This document shows positions 11,852 through 23,389 of a stretch of 64,000 nt of DNA, piece by piece. Under the pieces are notes generated by a model. That model was not told where the DNA came from, did not search any database, and saw only the letters and a list, made by a program, of their open reading frames with translations. A program made the position numbers and the translations under genes. Every line of letters starts with the position of its first letter. Position 1 is the stretch's first letter. The DNA is from Lomentospora prolificans (lineage: Eukaryota; Ascomycota; Sordariomycetes; Microascales; Microascaceae): NCBI GenBank assembly GCA_029532625.1, contig JARFXM010000008.1:744001-808000 (forward strand), in the 5' to 3' direction.

Positions 11852-14800
11852 ATGCCGGTCGTCACGCCAGAGAAACTGGCAAGTCTACAAAATAATGCAG
11901 ATGATGTCAGAAACGTGAGTTCATTCCATTTGTATCCCGGACGTTTTAGCTTAACATTGGCTGAAATTCTCATAGATCTGTATCTTAGCTCACGTTGACC
12001 ATGGAAAAACATCTTTGACTGATGCTCTTCTCGCTACAAATGGCATCATCTCTCCCAAATTGGCCGGTAAGATCCGGTATCTGGATTCCCGGCCAGACGA
12101 ACAGCTCCGGGGTATTACGATGGAATCATCTGCGATTTCCCTCTACTTTTCTATGCTCAAGAGGACAAGCCCTGAGGCTGAGCCGATACCGAAAGAGTAC
12201 TTGGTTAACTTGATCGACTCTCCTGGGCATATCGACTTCAGCAGCGAAGTATCGACCGCATCCCGATTGTGTGATGGAGCGATCGTGCTTGTGGACGCCG
12301 TTGAAGGAGTGTGTAGCCAAACAGTTACCGTCCTGAGACAAGTATGGATCGAGAAGCTGAAGCCTCTCCTCGTCATCAACAAGATGGATCGGTTGGTGAC
12401 AGAGCTTCAAATGACCCCAGAGGAGGCCTACCAGCATCTGAGCCGATTACTAGAACAAGTAAACGCTGTTCTGGGTAGCTTCTTCCAGGGTGACCGAATG
12501 GAAGAGGATTTGAATTGGCGGGAAAATATGGAGAGGAGAGTCGCAGCAAAAGGCGCGCAGACTGCGGCTCAGTCAGGCGATCCACTCGACTCCCAATACG
12601 AGGAGACGAATGATGAAGATCTCTATTTTGCTCCCGAGAAGAACAATGTCATTTTCAGCAGCGCAATTGACGGGTGGGCCTTCACGGTGAGGCAGTTCTC
12701 GGGTCTCTACGAGAAAAAGCTTGGTATCAACCGTGCAAACTTGCAGAAGGTGCTTTGGGGAAGCTTCTATCTCGATCCCAAAACGAAGAAGCTCCTTGGA
12801 GCAAAACACCTCAGAGGGAGGGCACTGAAGCCACTCTTTGTACAGTTGGTCTTGGAACCCATCTGGACTGTGTACAAGGCGACAACGGGAGGGCCCAACG
12901 GCAAGGGAGATCCTGAGCTCCTAGAGAAGATTACGAAGACTCTCAACGTCACTATCGCGCCTCACATTCTCCGTTCCCGAGATCCTCGCCTCTTATTGAT
13001 GACGGTCTTCGCGTCCTGGCTTCCGCTGTCGACGGCTCTTCTTGTTTCTGTCATCGAATCCCTCCCTTCACCGAATTCTGCTCAGGCTCAACGAGTACCC
13101 GATCTACTCGACAACTCCCCCGGTGCCGCTAGCATTAACCCTACTGTACGGGATGCCATGACCTCTTTCAAGAAGGAGAAGTCAGATCCCGTCGTCGCGT
13201 TTGTCAGTAAGATGGTTTCAATTCCTGAAAGTGAATTGCCACAAAACAAGCGTCGACCTGGCCAAATGAGTAGCGAAGAGGCGAGAGAACTCGCCAAGAA
13301 GAAGCGGGCTGAAGCGGCGAGGGCCCTAGCCGCGGAGTCAAGCACCCAGAACGACCTGTCAATAGCGCTTGACTCGATGAATCTCCATACCACCCCCGAA
13401 GAACAAACAGAGGAAATCAAGATTGACCCTGAGCATTTAATCGGCTTTTCTCGCATTTACTCTGGTACCCTATCCATCGGCGATGAGCTCTACGTGATTC
13501 CGCCTAAATGGTCACCGGAGAGCGGGAACTTTGGGGAATTGCAGAAAGTCACAGTTACCAGCCTATACATGTTCATGGGCCGCAACCTGGAAGCTCTTGA
13601 CTCGGTGCCGGCGGGCGTGGTATTCGGAATCGGCGGCCTCGAAGGGCGAGTCCTCAAGTCTGGAACGCTGTGTAGCGTCGCGAAGGGTGCCGTCAATCTG
13701 GCTGGTGTGAATCTCGCTGGCAAGCCTATTGTCCGAGTTGCACTCGAGCCCGAAAACCCTGGTGATCTTGACAAGATGATTCACGGCCTCCGTCTTCTGG
13801 TACAGAGTGACCCCTGTGCCGAATACGAGCAGTTTGAAAGTGGTGAGCACGTGCTTCTGACGGCGGGAGAATTGCATCTCGAGCGCTGTATCAAGGACCT
13901 ACAGGAGAGATTTGCGCACTGCCAGATCCAAGTCGGCGCCCCCATTGTGCCGTATAGGGAGACTATTGTGAGAGCAGAGGAAATGCGACCACCGGTAAAT
14001 AAGGAGCTTGGCCGTGGTACAGTCGTGACCTCGACTGGCACAAAGAAGGTGACTATCCGTCTACACGTCCGCCCGGTACCACAAGATGCTTCCGAGTTCC
14101 TCGTAAAGAACGCCCCGACGATTCGTCAACTATACTCTAGACTCAAGTCTAGAGAGGAGAAGGAAGACGACCAGAGCGATGACCAAGATGTAGACGATGA
14201 AATAATCACGGATAAGGGTCTCTCTCTCGAAGAGTTCAAGCAAAAACTTCAAACAAGTCTCGAGAAGGACAGAGCGAGAGAAAGGTCCTGGAAGGGAGTA
14301 GTAGACCAAATATCCGCCTTTGGTCCGCGGCGGACAGGGCCCAACATTCTCATTGATGCCACTAAGGACAACGCCCTCACCCACCTCTTAACCACCGACA
14401 AGAGCCGCGACAGCTCAGAACACCCCTTCAGCGACAGAATCGGTCACGCCTTCCAGCTAGCTACATCCCAGGGTCCCCTTTGTAACGAGCCCATGCAAGG
14501 CGTAGCCGTCTTTATCGACGAAGTCACCGTTACTAACACCCCCAGCGCAACCGGCGAGGAGGATCAATCCGCAAACATCGGCCGTTTGACCGGCGAAATC
14601 ATCAAGATGGTGCAGAAGTCGATCCACTCCGGCTTCCTTGATTGGTCGCCACGCCTCATGCTAGCCATGTACACTGTCGAGATCCAGGCCTCGATGGACG
14701 TTCTCGGCCGTGTCAACGACGTGCTGACTCGTCGCCGCGGCCGCGTCGTCGATGAGGCCATGAAGGAAGGGACGCCCTTCTTCACCATCCAGGCCATGTT

Positions 14801-15077
14801 ACCTGCCGCTGAATCCTTTGGCTTCGCGGACGAGATGCGTAAGCGTACCAGCGGCGCCGCGCAGCCTCAACTCATCTTTGCAGGCTTTGAAGTATTAGAC
14901 GAGGATCCTCTGTGGCAACCCTTCACGGAAGACGACCTTGAAGACTTAGGCGAGCTTGCTGATAGGGAGCTTCTGGCCAAGAAGTATATGGACGGCGTGA
15001 GGAAGAGGAAAGGATTACTGGTTGAGGGCAGGAACATGGCTACAAGTGCTACGAAACAAAAGACTCTAAAGAGGTGA
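11852..15077 (+). CDS. Ribosome assembly GTPase EFL1 / Ria1 (elongation factor 2-like)
   Basis: EFL1 works with Sdo1/SBDS to release eIF6 (Tif6) from late cytoplasmic 60S subunits. Exon 1 is 11852-11914 (21 residues). After a 61-bp intron (donor GTGAGT, acceptor CATAG) exon 2 is 11976-15077; total 1054 residues, close to the 1110 of yeast Ria1. G motifs are visible: G1 AHVDHGKTS at about residues 26-34, G2 RGITMESSA, G3 DSPGH near 101, G4 NKMD near 155, and SSAIDGWAF. EF-2-like domains II-V follow, including GELHLERCIKDL and the domain IV/V stretch PLCNEPMQGVAVFIDEV. A charged family-specific insertion (residues about 420-470) and a second acidic insertion near 770 separate it from true eEF2, which also has a conserved diphthamide site not evident here. 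An in-frame GTG further upstream was not used because the ATG sits immediately before the conserved N-terminus. Confidence 0.96.
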
Positions 15078-15386
15078 CCACGACCAAGGTATCATAGTTT
15101 TAAGTGTGTTAAATCAATTATCTTCTGAAAGAAAAAAAAGGCTGCTTCTCTACCTATAGCCCTGCATAACTTCCCGCTACTACCATGAATATGCCCTAAG
15201 TGATGGCTTCTATTCAGCAAAGATGAAAACCATTCGAAACCGCTGACTATGTTGGGCGACGTTGTATCATGTTGAGAAGCGGCGCTAAAACAGGCTGGCT
15301 ATCCTTTTTCGAAGGATTTTGGAGTCTATCAGAGATTGTGTGGAATAAAGCTCCCACCTGTTAGAGCTTATATTTTCCCTAATCGT
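15078..15386. other. Convergent 3' intergenic region
   Basis: This 309-bp spacer lies between the ends of EFL1 (plus) and the MYND protein (minus). It holds the 3' ends and polyadenylation regions of both genes; an A-run at about 15131-15139 is the only notable feature. Confidence 0.6.
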
Positions 15387-17380
15387 TCAGACAAGGAAAT
15401 TTACGTCCTTTTGGGCATGAAGCTCTGGGCCAAAGTTCCAGCTGCCCTCGGCGTTGAAACGCACAACAATGTTATCAGGAACGAAAACACCATTCTCCTC
15501 GCGAACAGCCATCTTGAAACCCTGAGACGCAAAGTGACCCATGAGGTTCATCACACCCCTTCGATATTCGTCATCCTCAGCGTCGAAACGAATGAGATCC
15601 TTGAGATTGGGAGGACCGTGGTAGGGGGTGGCGATAACATTCCGGTTGGTTTTGGCCTCTAGGACTTGGCGATGCCGTTCCCAGTAAGCCATGAAGCCGT
15701 CCCGGGACGGGACAATCTTCTTCTTTAGAGAGAAGTCCAGATACTTGTTGAATGCGGTTACGTGTTCTGAGTGAACTATGCGGTTGACGCCAATGGAGAA
15801 AATAACGAAGGTGACAACGTTATCCTCCTCCATGGCAGCCCATTGAGAGGCATCTGCGCCGTACTCTCGTCGGAAGTATTGCTTTAGGTAACGCATGTGA
15901 GGGGCAACATTCATCGATTTTCCGCCTCTGATATAGCGAACCTTCCAAGGAAGCCCAAGTTGGAAGGCCAGAACCGATGGGCCAGTATTGGGCCAGTCGA
16001 AAACAGGAACATAGACGTCTTCGAGAGGCTTCTCAATGCCCATCACAATAGAAATCGCTACATTGTCGGTATTGCTGAGTTTCACGCCGAAGGTCATATC
16101 CTTCCTACGAGTTCGTGGGGGCTCCCCAAAAAACGGGTTTGATGGATCGTAAATAATGTGATCTACCACATGGCGCCAGTCCCTTGGAATAACATCAATT
16201 CCCTTGCGAGGTCTTCCGAATTCGTCAGGCTCAAACGCGAAAGCAATCCATGGACCCTTGTGAAAGGCGAGAGCGCCGGGGGCTGTAAGAGAGTGGATGC
16301 AGCGATTTAGTTGTTTCAGGCCAACAGAGGTGTGTATAAGAGCATAGGCATCGACCATGGCCAACCCGTGTCCAAGAATAGCGCGAGCTGTTCCTCGGCT
16401 TCCGTTGGCGTGTATGGTATTACCGACAGGAGGTGTTCCTTGCTTATAAAGGTCCGAGATTTCTGGGTGAATAACCCGGAGCTTCGTATTGTTCGTTAAT
16501 AAACGGCACCAGATCAACTCAGGCTCCCGGGTTTTCATAGGGAGTAAAATGGCAAGAAAATGATCCCGGGATGGACGATCGCCGGGATCCAAACCCCCGA
16601 ACTTGCTGCACACTCGTTTGTGAAACTTCCAGTCCAAGTCACGGCAACCGCGTCTGCAAAACCGAGCACCACAGCCCTCGCACTTGAGATTTGTGGTTGT
16701 CCAACAGAAGGTACAATCCTTATCAAATTCTGAGGACCGAATGCAAAGCTGGGCATAGATACTCTTGTCGTGATCAGAGACCCCGGTTATCCAATGCAGC
16801 GGAACATCAACGCTGCCTTCAGTATTGTCCGAAGCATCAAACGTCTTGGCTCCTGGTTCATGCTCATCGGCGCTGCTGTTGAATTTGACCGCTTGGTTCG
16901 CTTCGGACGGAGAGACAAAATCCCCGACTGGATCCAAGTCGACTTGGCTGGGCATCTGATCGAGCATACTGGCGTCGTCGTGGACCTTAACAGACGGTTA
17001 TTAGAAAGGTAACTCGATGTTGAGCGTTCGAAACTTACGCTCGATTCGGTGTTGCCGTTGTCCTGTGTACCTCTAGTACCGCTTATAGATGCGGCAACGT
17101 TGAGGGTGTTTGGATTATCAAGTAACGTCGAGGATTCATCTTCACTACTTCTAATAGTGAGCAACTCACTTAAGTGGTTGCTGTTTCCATCTCTAGAGTC
17201 TGTGGCACCTTCATCAATGGGGTTCCCCTGTGGAGTGGTCTCTAGGGGGCTGATGGGTTTGTCGCCTTCATCGGTAGGGCTACCGTGCTGAGTGATCTCT
17301 GGGGGGTTGATGGTCTTGTCACGCTGGCCACCCTTCTTCTTCTTCTTGCCTTTGTTCTTTTTGGCTTTCAACTTAGCCAT
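15387..17380 (-). CDS. MYND-type zinc-finger protein of unknown function
   Basis: Exons 17039-17380 and 15387-16985 are joined across a 53-bp intron (donor GTAAGT, acceptor TTAAG), giving 646 residues. The ATG at 17380 opens a lysine-rich start (KKNKGKKKKKGG), possibly nuclear or nucleolar. Two imperfect copies of a Pro/Thr/Gly unit of about 17 residues follow. A MYND finger lies at about residues 205-240 with the full ligand spacing C-x2-C-x7-C-x2-C-x4-C-x3-C-x7-H-x3-C, starting CTFC and ending HKRVC. Family knowledge: MYND fingers bind proline-rich peptides. The remaining 400 residues look folded (for example MTFGVKLSNTDNVAISIVMG and FDWPNTGPSVLAFQLGLPW) but I do not recognise a second domain. 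No SET domain motifs are present, so it is not an obvious SMYD methyltransferase. Confidence 0.85.
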
Positions 17381-18053
17381 GATGGAAGTGAGTAGATGTC
17401 TGTACACAATAAGGTCAATACTAATGGGTGATAGGAATAGGGTAAAACTGGTGATGATGTTTCCAGGTATTGGAAGCGGGGTTTTAGGGAGAGGTTGTGG
17501 GAGAGGGTTAGGATAAAAGTGAGCACATAAAGAAGAAAAGCCTTGATATTATAGGCATGAAAAATTGCGATCTTCTGGTCGTTCTTTCCTTCCATTTTGG
17601 GGGGCTGCGTAGGTCATAAGTGCGGAAGGAGCTATGGAGATATAATCCTTAGCTCTGGAGCAATGGCCGGGATTTATCAACATGGCCAGTAGACACTGGA
17701 ATACAAGTATAGAAGGGGAGGAAGCAGTATAAATACTACAAGAGTATGGCTAACTGTGTTATGTGTCCTTTGGGTGTCGGTGTAAAGAATGGAGATCCTA
17801 GGCCTACACGTTGTATGACGAGAGATATTATCTCTGACAACTACGGCTTGGGGGATTCGGAAGGGAGATGAGGAAAAGAGGGAGGTAATGATGATTCAAT
17901 GTTTGAATATTTTTATATTGATAAACCGCTTAATTCCGTTTGGTTCCACTCTACATAAACCCGACGCCTGCAATGATTGTGGAGTGAAGACGAAACAGAG
18001 ACAACCGGATACAGTGGGGATCACCGGGAGGCCCATCATGATTTCAGATCTCC
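17381..18053. other. Intergenic region
   Basis: Promoter of the MYND-protein gene and 3' flank of CSN5, both on the minus strand. The part near 17880-17940 is AT-rich. I see no gene in it. Confidence 0.55.
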
Positions 18054-19134
18054 TTATTCGGTTTTCGATGTGGGATCGTTAAATACCTTCACTTTGACAT
18101 CGGCCGCCAATAACCCCGTCTTCTCCCTGGTAGCTATCATATCGCTATCCTTCACCACCTTGTCGAGAGCCTTGTCTACACCTGTCTTACCGGAATAGAA
18201 GCCGGCTTGAGGCCTGGCCCTAACCATGTTTCTCGTAGCCTCGGCAATCTTGGAGCTAAGGTCTAAGACTTGCTTGTTACCGTAGTCCCGGTTGGTTAAG
18301 AGAGGATTGGCGCTCAGAGTCTGGACCCAATACTTTTGCCACAAGAGATCAAGAAGATGGCTGTCAAGCGAGCTCTTGAAGTGGGAAATTTCAAGGTTAT
18401 AGTACTTGCTCGCGTGAGCACCAAACTCTGCGATCTTGGCGAGGGGTACAGCTTCACTTTCAGACTTGCTTCCGGGGGAGGCGCCACCAGAAGCTTTGTG
18501 ATTAGCAGGGTATGTCCGGAAGGCACCAATCTCCACCTTGCCGGCGTTGATGGTTCGATCGGGGTCGATGACGACGGCCAGGAACGGATCGGTATACTGT
18601 TGCTGCATCATCTGAGTCTCGACATCGATACCACTGAGCCAGCATCCGTATCCAGGGTGACTGTGGTACCATCCAACCACGTTTTCCGTTCTTCCCTGAG
18701 CTCTCGAAGCCTCGGTGTATTCGATAAGGTACTCATTGGCGTCGGCCTGCGCGTTGACTCGTGTCTCCGTGCCCTCAACGGGAAGGCGGAAGGCATCGGT
18801 GACGACAAAGGTGTCACCCGTAATGTATCCTTGCATTAAGCCCATGACTTCCAGGGAACCCCCAGAACGGGCGTGCATCACCATCTTGATGAGGGCAACA
18901 GCGCTTATGCGGACATGCTTGAAGTAGTTGATATCCTTTTTCCAAGGCTTGGCATCCGTCAACTCCTTTTCAGCGGCGGGATCGTGGATGTAGAGGGCAT
19001 CTCGCTTCGGGTCGATTAGCTTGACATTGTTGTCGAGCTCTAGAAGAACCATGATAATTATAGTTAGCGGGCGCTGGTGCGCAAGTTAGTGCGGAGACGG
19101 AGTCCTTACCCCATGACTTCAGAGCAACATCCAT
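18054..19134 (-). CDS. COP9 signalosome subunit 5 (CSN5), JAMM deneddylase
   Basis: CSN5 is the metalloprotease subunit of the COP9 signalosome and cleaves Nedd8 from cullins. A 25-bp first exon (19110-19134) encodes MDVALKSW. A 70-bp intron (19040-19109; donor GTAAGG, acceptor TTCTAG) joins it to ELDNNVKLIDPKRDALY, the classic CSN5 start; the ATG inside the intron (MVLLEL) is therefore not the true start. Total 336 residues, typical for the family. The JAMM zinc site is intact: Glu at about residue 72 in EVMGLMQG, then HSHPGYGCWLSGID with His134, His136 and Asp147. VMGLMQG and GYGCWLSG distinguish CSN5 from proteasome Rpn11. A likely substrate, cullin-4, lies 15 kb away. Confidence 0.97.
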
Positions 19135-19675
19135 CGTGAATGGATTTGCCTCCTCATCCAGCTTCTCAGGGCGAGATTAGTTGAATGTCATGAGGGGAGG
19201 TGTTCCAGGCAATAACCGAAGAGCTGGTTGGGAGCTGTCCGTGCGATGTGGATGCTGCCTGCTCGGAGCTGGGTTTACGAAGTGAAGCGGCGAGGCGTGA
19301 ACCAACCCCGCCTTCCGTTTTTGCTTTGACATCGTTTGCAGGGATTCCTTATCGATAACATCCCCACGACCCCTTCGCCCCACAGAGTCCCCACTCTCAG
19401 GTAGTTTAGGTCTGTCCAGCGAACGCCAGCCAGCAACGACGGATTGCCTACGGGTCGCTGGCTGATGACATGAACTAGGAGGGCTATTGGACGACTAGTA
19501 CGTGTATGGCCCAAAACGATCACCACGGATATTCGAACAGATATTCAATAGGGAATCGTATTTGGATTGGGATAGATGGTGATCCGGGAATTACTTTATA
19601 ACAATTTCGTAGCTTTTTTCATTTCACTCATGATTTTACTTTTGTCCCTCAACTCCAACATGACCAATGCACCGA
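19135..19675. other. Intergenic region
   Basis: 541 bp between the CSN5 start and the DUF2828 stop, both minus strand. It contains the CSN5 promoter and the 3' flank of the next gene. No feature recognised. Confidence 0.55.
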
Positions 19676-21934
19676 CTAATCAACAACTTGCAACATCGAG
19701 TAAGCTTTGTGGCTAATCGCCTTCTTTACCAACACTAGAGGGTCCATCTTCTCCTTGGCGACTTTCACGATCTCGACACCGTCCTCCGTCTCTTCCATGG
19801 CAACAGCCGAATCTTCTGCCTCTGGATCCTCAAAGCCCCCGCCATCCAGGAATACTTTCAGCATTCCCTGAGAGTATCCCGAAACCAAGGTGGTTCCATT
19901 CTCATCCGCGGTAACCGGCTTGGGTGTTCCTCCTCCCCGACCACCAGCCAGGTTCCAAAATACTAGCTCCGGCACCTCATAGCCGGCCTCCTTGTACTTC
20001 TGCACAATGCGCTCATACGAAGTCGTCAACGCGTTCTCAGACGAGCAGGCTTGGTCGAAGTGCATGTCGCTGAAAACAAACACTCTTTTTACCATATCAT
20101 CTTGTTTAAGGTGATGGCGTTGAGCCATGGGTAAAATGAGGTCTTCAAAGACGCTGACGAAATTCGTGGAATAACCCCAGTCTGCCTGAGAGATGGATTT
20201 GATTTTTTCAGTCAGTGGTTCCGAAAGGTCGATCTCGACGACCTCAGGCTTCTCGCTGAAGGTGATGAACGCTCCTCGAAAGGGTGGTTGGGCAACCTCG
20301 GCGATGAGCAGCGATAGACCGATTGATGAATGCATGGGTGTGGTGCCGTCTTGCAGGGTAGGGCTGTACATGCTACCGCTCACGTCGCAGACAGCTATGG
20401 ACGACTCAAGGGAACCGGAATCCTTGATACGCTGTACTAGAGCCCTCCACTGGCCATCCGTGATCTTGTCCCTGACTGCACGCTCAATTTGGTTTCGCTT
20501 GAGTGGGCCGCCCATACTCAGCACCTCTTTTGTGAGCGTGCTGGGTAGTAGTGTTGCGCCACTGATTCTGGATTTCCCCCCAGCGACATCTTCAGCATAG
20601 GCAAAAAATCGTTCCTCGTCACGCTTAATAAATGTGTCTGTGTACCTGTTCATAGCGGTGGATGGAACACAATCGTACTCGATCTTCCCGTATGTTTTGG
20701 CCGACAAGTTTCGTTCGACGACATTCAGGTGCTGCCGGAGAGCGGAGATTGACTTGCGATACTCCTCGCGTACGTGCCGCAGATAGACTTCCCGTTGCCT
20801 GTCGGGGTTTCCAGTTAGGGAAGGATCGCTGTCGACCAGGGCTTGAATATTGGGCATTGGATGAAGAATCTCGGCAATAGAAGATACGATAATGGTGTGC
20901 CTGTCGTGGAATCTTTCGTGAGATGGTGCCCACTTCGCGCATAGGGAGATGCTTCTTTTGGCTCGGGGATCAGAGCCGTGAAGCGCCGTTAAATCCCGCT
21001 TCAGTTGCGCGGCAAACAGTCTTGCTATTGATAGGTGTAGTCCGCGGTGGAAGCTATCGTTATTAAACTTCTCAATAGCACGACTATGGCGTTCGTCTCG
21101 AATTTTGTGCCTCCTTTCCCGAGCTTCTTCCTGGGTAACACGGGGTCCCTTACTAGTTATATTTAAAATATCCTTAGGCTGTGCCAGCACATCGAGGAGG
21201 TCATTTGCGCTCAACGCCAGAAGATTCAAGAGGTCCTTCCAGTAGCCATGTGCCACCCCATTTGGGACATCATGAGCCATGGACTCATCTCCCTCGCTGG
21301 AGATGTCTTCAGTAGTCACGATGACCATGGCATCTTCTCCACTCTGGCGGGGGGTGGACTCTTCTTTGGAAACTTTCTTCTCTATGATGGGCCGGCTAAG
21401 CCATCCAAGATTCTTCAGAAGAGTGCGAGGATGGTACTTCGCGAGCCAACCCGCAGCCATGTAAAAGGCTGTCCTCGATCCTTTGCCGAGGTGTATGGAC
21501 CGGGCGTTGAAAATGATCTTTAAGGTGGCAAGAGGATCATGAGTCCATGCGGCATCGAGAAGTTCCTTCAAACGCGGCCCTTGAACCGTGCTCTCCAGGT
21601 CATAGAAAAGGTCGACGAGGGGGTTCTTGGTCGAAATATGGGTCAGATCCTGGTTCTCAGTGAGAGTCATGTTGGGGCCTAGTTGTGGAGGTCCGTTACG
21701 AGATAGAAGAGCATCCATGAAGGGTTGGCCCTTCTTTGAGGGCATATCCTCCTGCGCTTCTGTCAACCACATTTTCTCCAAGTCCTCATCTACCACAGCG
21801 GCGATAACCTCATCCTCGATGAATTTTATGAACTCATCATCAGGCATGGTTAGAGCCGGATGGGTTGGGAAGCGAACCGCAAACCCAGACTTGAGGAACC
21901 AAGGCTCTGGGGATTGAACGTCTTCGTTGGTCAT
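19676..21934 (-). CDS. DUF2828 protein with C-terminal von Willebrand A domain
   Basis: One uninterrupted exon of 753 residues. The start is taken at ATG 21934 because of its CACC-ATG context, immediately before the conserved NEDVQSPEPWFLKSGFAV stretch. The frame stays open to ATG 22096, which would add 54 residues in a weaker context. The N-terminal two-thirds is DUF2828-like: NPLVDLFYDLESTV, LKIIFNARSIHLGKGSR, LSLCAKWAPSHERFHDR and SAKTYGKIEYDCVPS. The C-terminal vWA domain has an intact metal site: DVSGS (Asp near residue 517), a Thr in GYSTNF, and Asp in FSDMHFD. Family knowledge: DUF2828 proteins occur in fungi, plants, bacteria and giant viruses and resemble the TROVE/Ro60 RNA-binding module plus vWA architecture. 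No molecular function is established. No signal peptide or membrane segment is evident. Confidence 0.88.
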   Translation of the reverse strand: MTNEDVQSPEPWFLKSGFAVRFPTHPALTMPDDEFIKFIEDEVIAAVVDEDLEKMWLTEAQEDMPSKKGQPFMDALLSRNGPPQLGPNMTLTENQDLTHISTKNPLVDLFYDLESTVQGPRLKELLDAAWTHDPLATLKIIFNARSIHLGKGSRTAFYMAAGWLAKYHPRTLLKNLGWLSRPIIEKKVSKEESTPRQSGEDAMVIVTTEDISSEGDESMAHDVPNGVAHGYWKDLLNLLALSANDLLDVLAQPKDILNITSKGPRVTQEEARERRHKIRDERHSRAIEKFNNDSFHRGLHLSIARLFAAQLKRDLTALHGSDPRAKRSISLCAKWAPSHERFHDRHTIIVSSIAEILHPMPNIQALVDSDPSLTGNPDRQREVYLRHVREEYRKSISALRQHLNVVERNLSAKTYGKIEYDCVPSTAMNRYTDTFIKRDEERFFAYAEDVAGGKSRISGATLLPSTLTKEVLSMGGPLKRNQIERAVRDKITDGQWRALVQRIKDSGSLESSIAVCDVSGSMYSPTLQDGTTPMHSSIGLSLLIAEVAQPPFRGAFITFSEKPEVVEIDLSEPLTEKIKSISQADWGYSTNFVSVFEDLILPMAQRHHLKQDDMVKRVFVFSDMHFDQACSSENALTTSYERIVQKYKEAGYEVPELVFWNLAGGRGGGTPKPVTADENGTTLVSGYSQGMLKVFLDGGGFEDPEAEDSAVAMEETEDGVEIVKVAKEKMDPLVLVKKAISHKAYSMLQVVD

Positions 21935-23389
21935 GGTGATGGACGAAGGTGGGATCGGCACAAAGTCTGACGGTCCACAAGCACAATTGAGCCAGTGGTT
22001 TGTCTTTCGTGGACGAGAATTGAAAGAAAACTGACGAGACTGACAGCGCGAAACATCCAGGTACTTATTAATTTCTGGGGTGCTTGAACTCAACATCAAT
22101 TACCCAACGGGCTGGCTGACAGGGAGCTAGCCCGCGTGTCTGTACCTGTACGGTGTAAGTAGCAACAGCCAGCTGAAAACATATACGCCAGGCCCAGGAT
22201 TAGGTTTAGTGTACCACAAACCCGTGCTCCTGGCCAGCCAGCTCTGCCAGCCAGCTGGCTCCTTGCCAGGGGCTGGGCTCCTCTCAGCACTGAAGCCTAA
22301 GTCCAGGCAAACACCGCCCCGGCGAGTGAGTCAGGCAGGAGTTCGGTGGTGAGTAAATGCAGGTGGTGAGATCCATGTCATCGACTGGTGCCTACAGCAA
22401 TAGCGAGCAATTTTGCACGAGGAAGTATATGAGCAACCCATTAACTCATTGAGTCTAGACTGTAGGCATGGCTCATAATCCCCAGCTCGCGCACAGTGGA
22501 ACATGTCCGCATCGCTGACAATTGATGCACTTATCTGATCATGGTGAGCCCTACATTTAACGTTGGTGCTAGGCAACCCCTCCAGTCACTGCAACTCTTT
22601 GGGTAAACTTCGGGATTGCGTCTGTTGGCTGCCAACCCACCGACGTTGGCATTCGTGGAATCCATGGGATCAGATGGGGACACAATCAACTGCGTGGTCC
22701 GTTCCATCCACGACTTGGAACTTCCTGCTCTCCCTGGATGTTGCTGAAGCTTGGTGTTCTCTCCTTCCCTCGAACTATACTTGTTGACGGTACCTGATGG
22801 GTTGTCGTTTCTGTTCAACGTCTTAGTAAACCCGGGTTGTTGAGAGTGACTAACGGAGCCCTCAAGCGAGGGTAGAGAGTCAAAGACTCGCTTGCCACAG
22901 AATCATTTCATATCCGCAATCGAGGTAAGAGTCATGGAGTCCTGTGTAGGGAAATGGTTAAATATAACTAAAATTAAGTGGGTGCTAGCATGCGGCCGAA
23001 CAAGGCGCTTCCTATCTTCACTACCATTTGATTGTCATGCCTAGGAGCAAGTTGTCAGAACTTGCAGGTGAAAAAGGCAGCGCCCACAGGAGCCTAGCCT
23101 CACTACTAGCCAGCGATGATCTAGATGTATGGGGAGACATGTCCGATTATTCCAAGGCTGGCGGTTACACCCAGACGGTCACTTTTCCAACTAGGCCATA
23201 TTGCCCCTTATCTTGTTTCAATGATTATAAACATCTAGGGATTACGCGCGTGTTGTGTTGGTACACGAACAGATACCCGGCCCCAAAAAAGCAGAATTGC
23301 GGCATAAAAGGCTAATCCCTCTACGGGATAAGCCGCTTAGCCGGCGTGCTTTTTTGCTTCAAATCCACCGCAGCCGACGCTTTCAGAGG
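21935..23389. other. Intergenic region with CAGC-rich repeats and a hairpin
   Basis: Promoter of the DUF2828 gene and 3' flank of the serine hydrolase. Around 22105-22125 and 22225-22275 the sequence repeats CCAGC/GCTGG units. A nested inverted repeat lies at 23284-23356. No convincing coding frame: the short plus-strand frames at 22563-22787 and 23028-23315 lack coding character and known motifs. Confidence 0.55.
23284..23356. repeat. Nested inverted repeat (hairpin)
   Basis: An outer pair of perfect 10-bp arms (CAAAAAAGCA at 23284-23293 and its reverse complement at 23347-23356) encloses an inner stem. The inner arms at 23310-23319 and 23325-23334 pair at 9 of 10 positions around a 5-nt loop. 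The element starts 34 bp past the stop codon of the minus-strand serine hydrolase gene. It may be a transcript-end structure or a remnant of a small mobile element. Confidence 0.6.

Noticed and set aside
19040..19052. CSN5 start at the internal methionine (MVLLEL)
   Set aside because: The upstream 25-bp exon plus intron gives the conserved MDVALKSWELDNN start.
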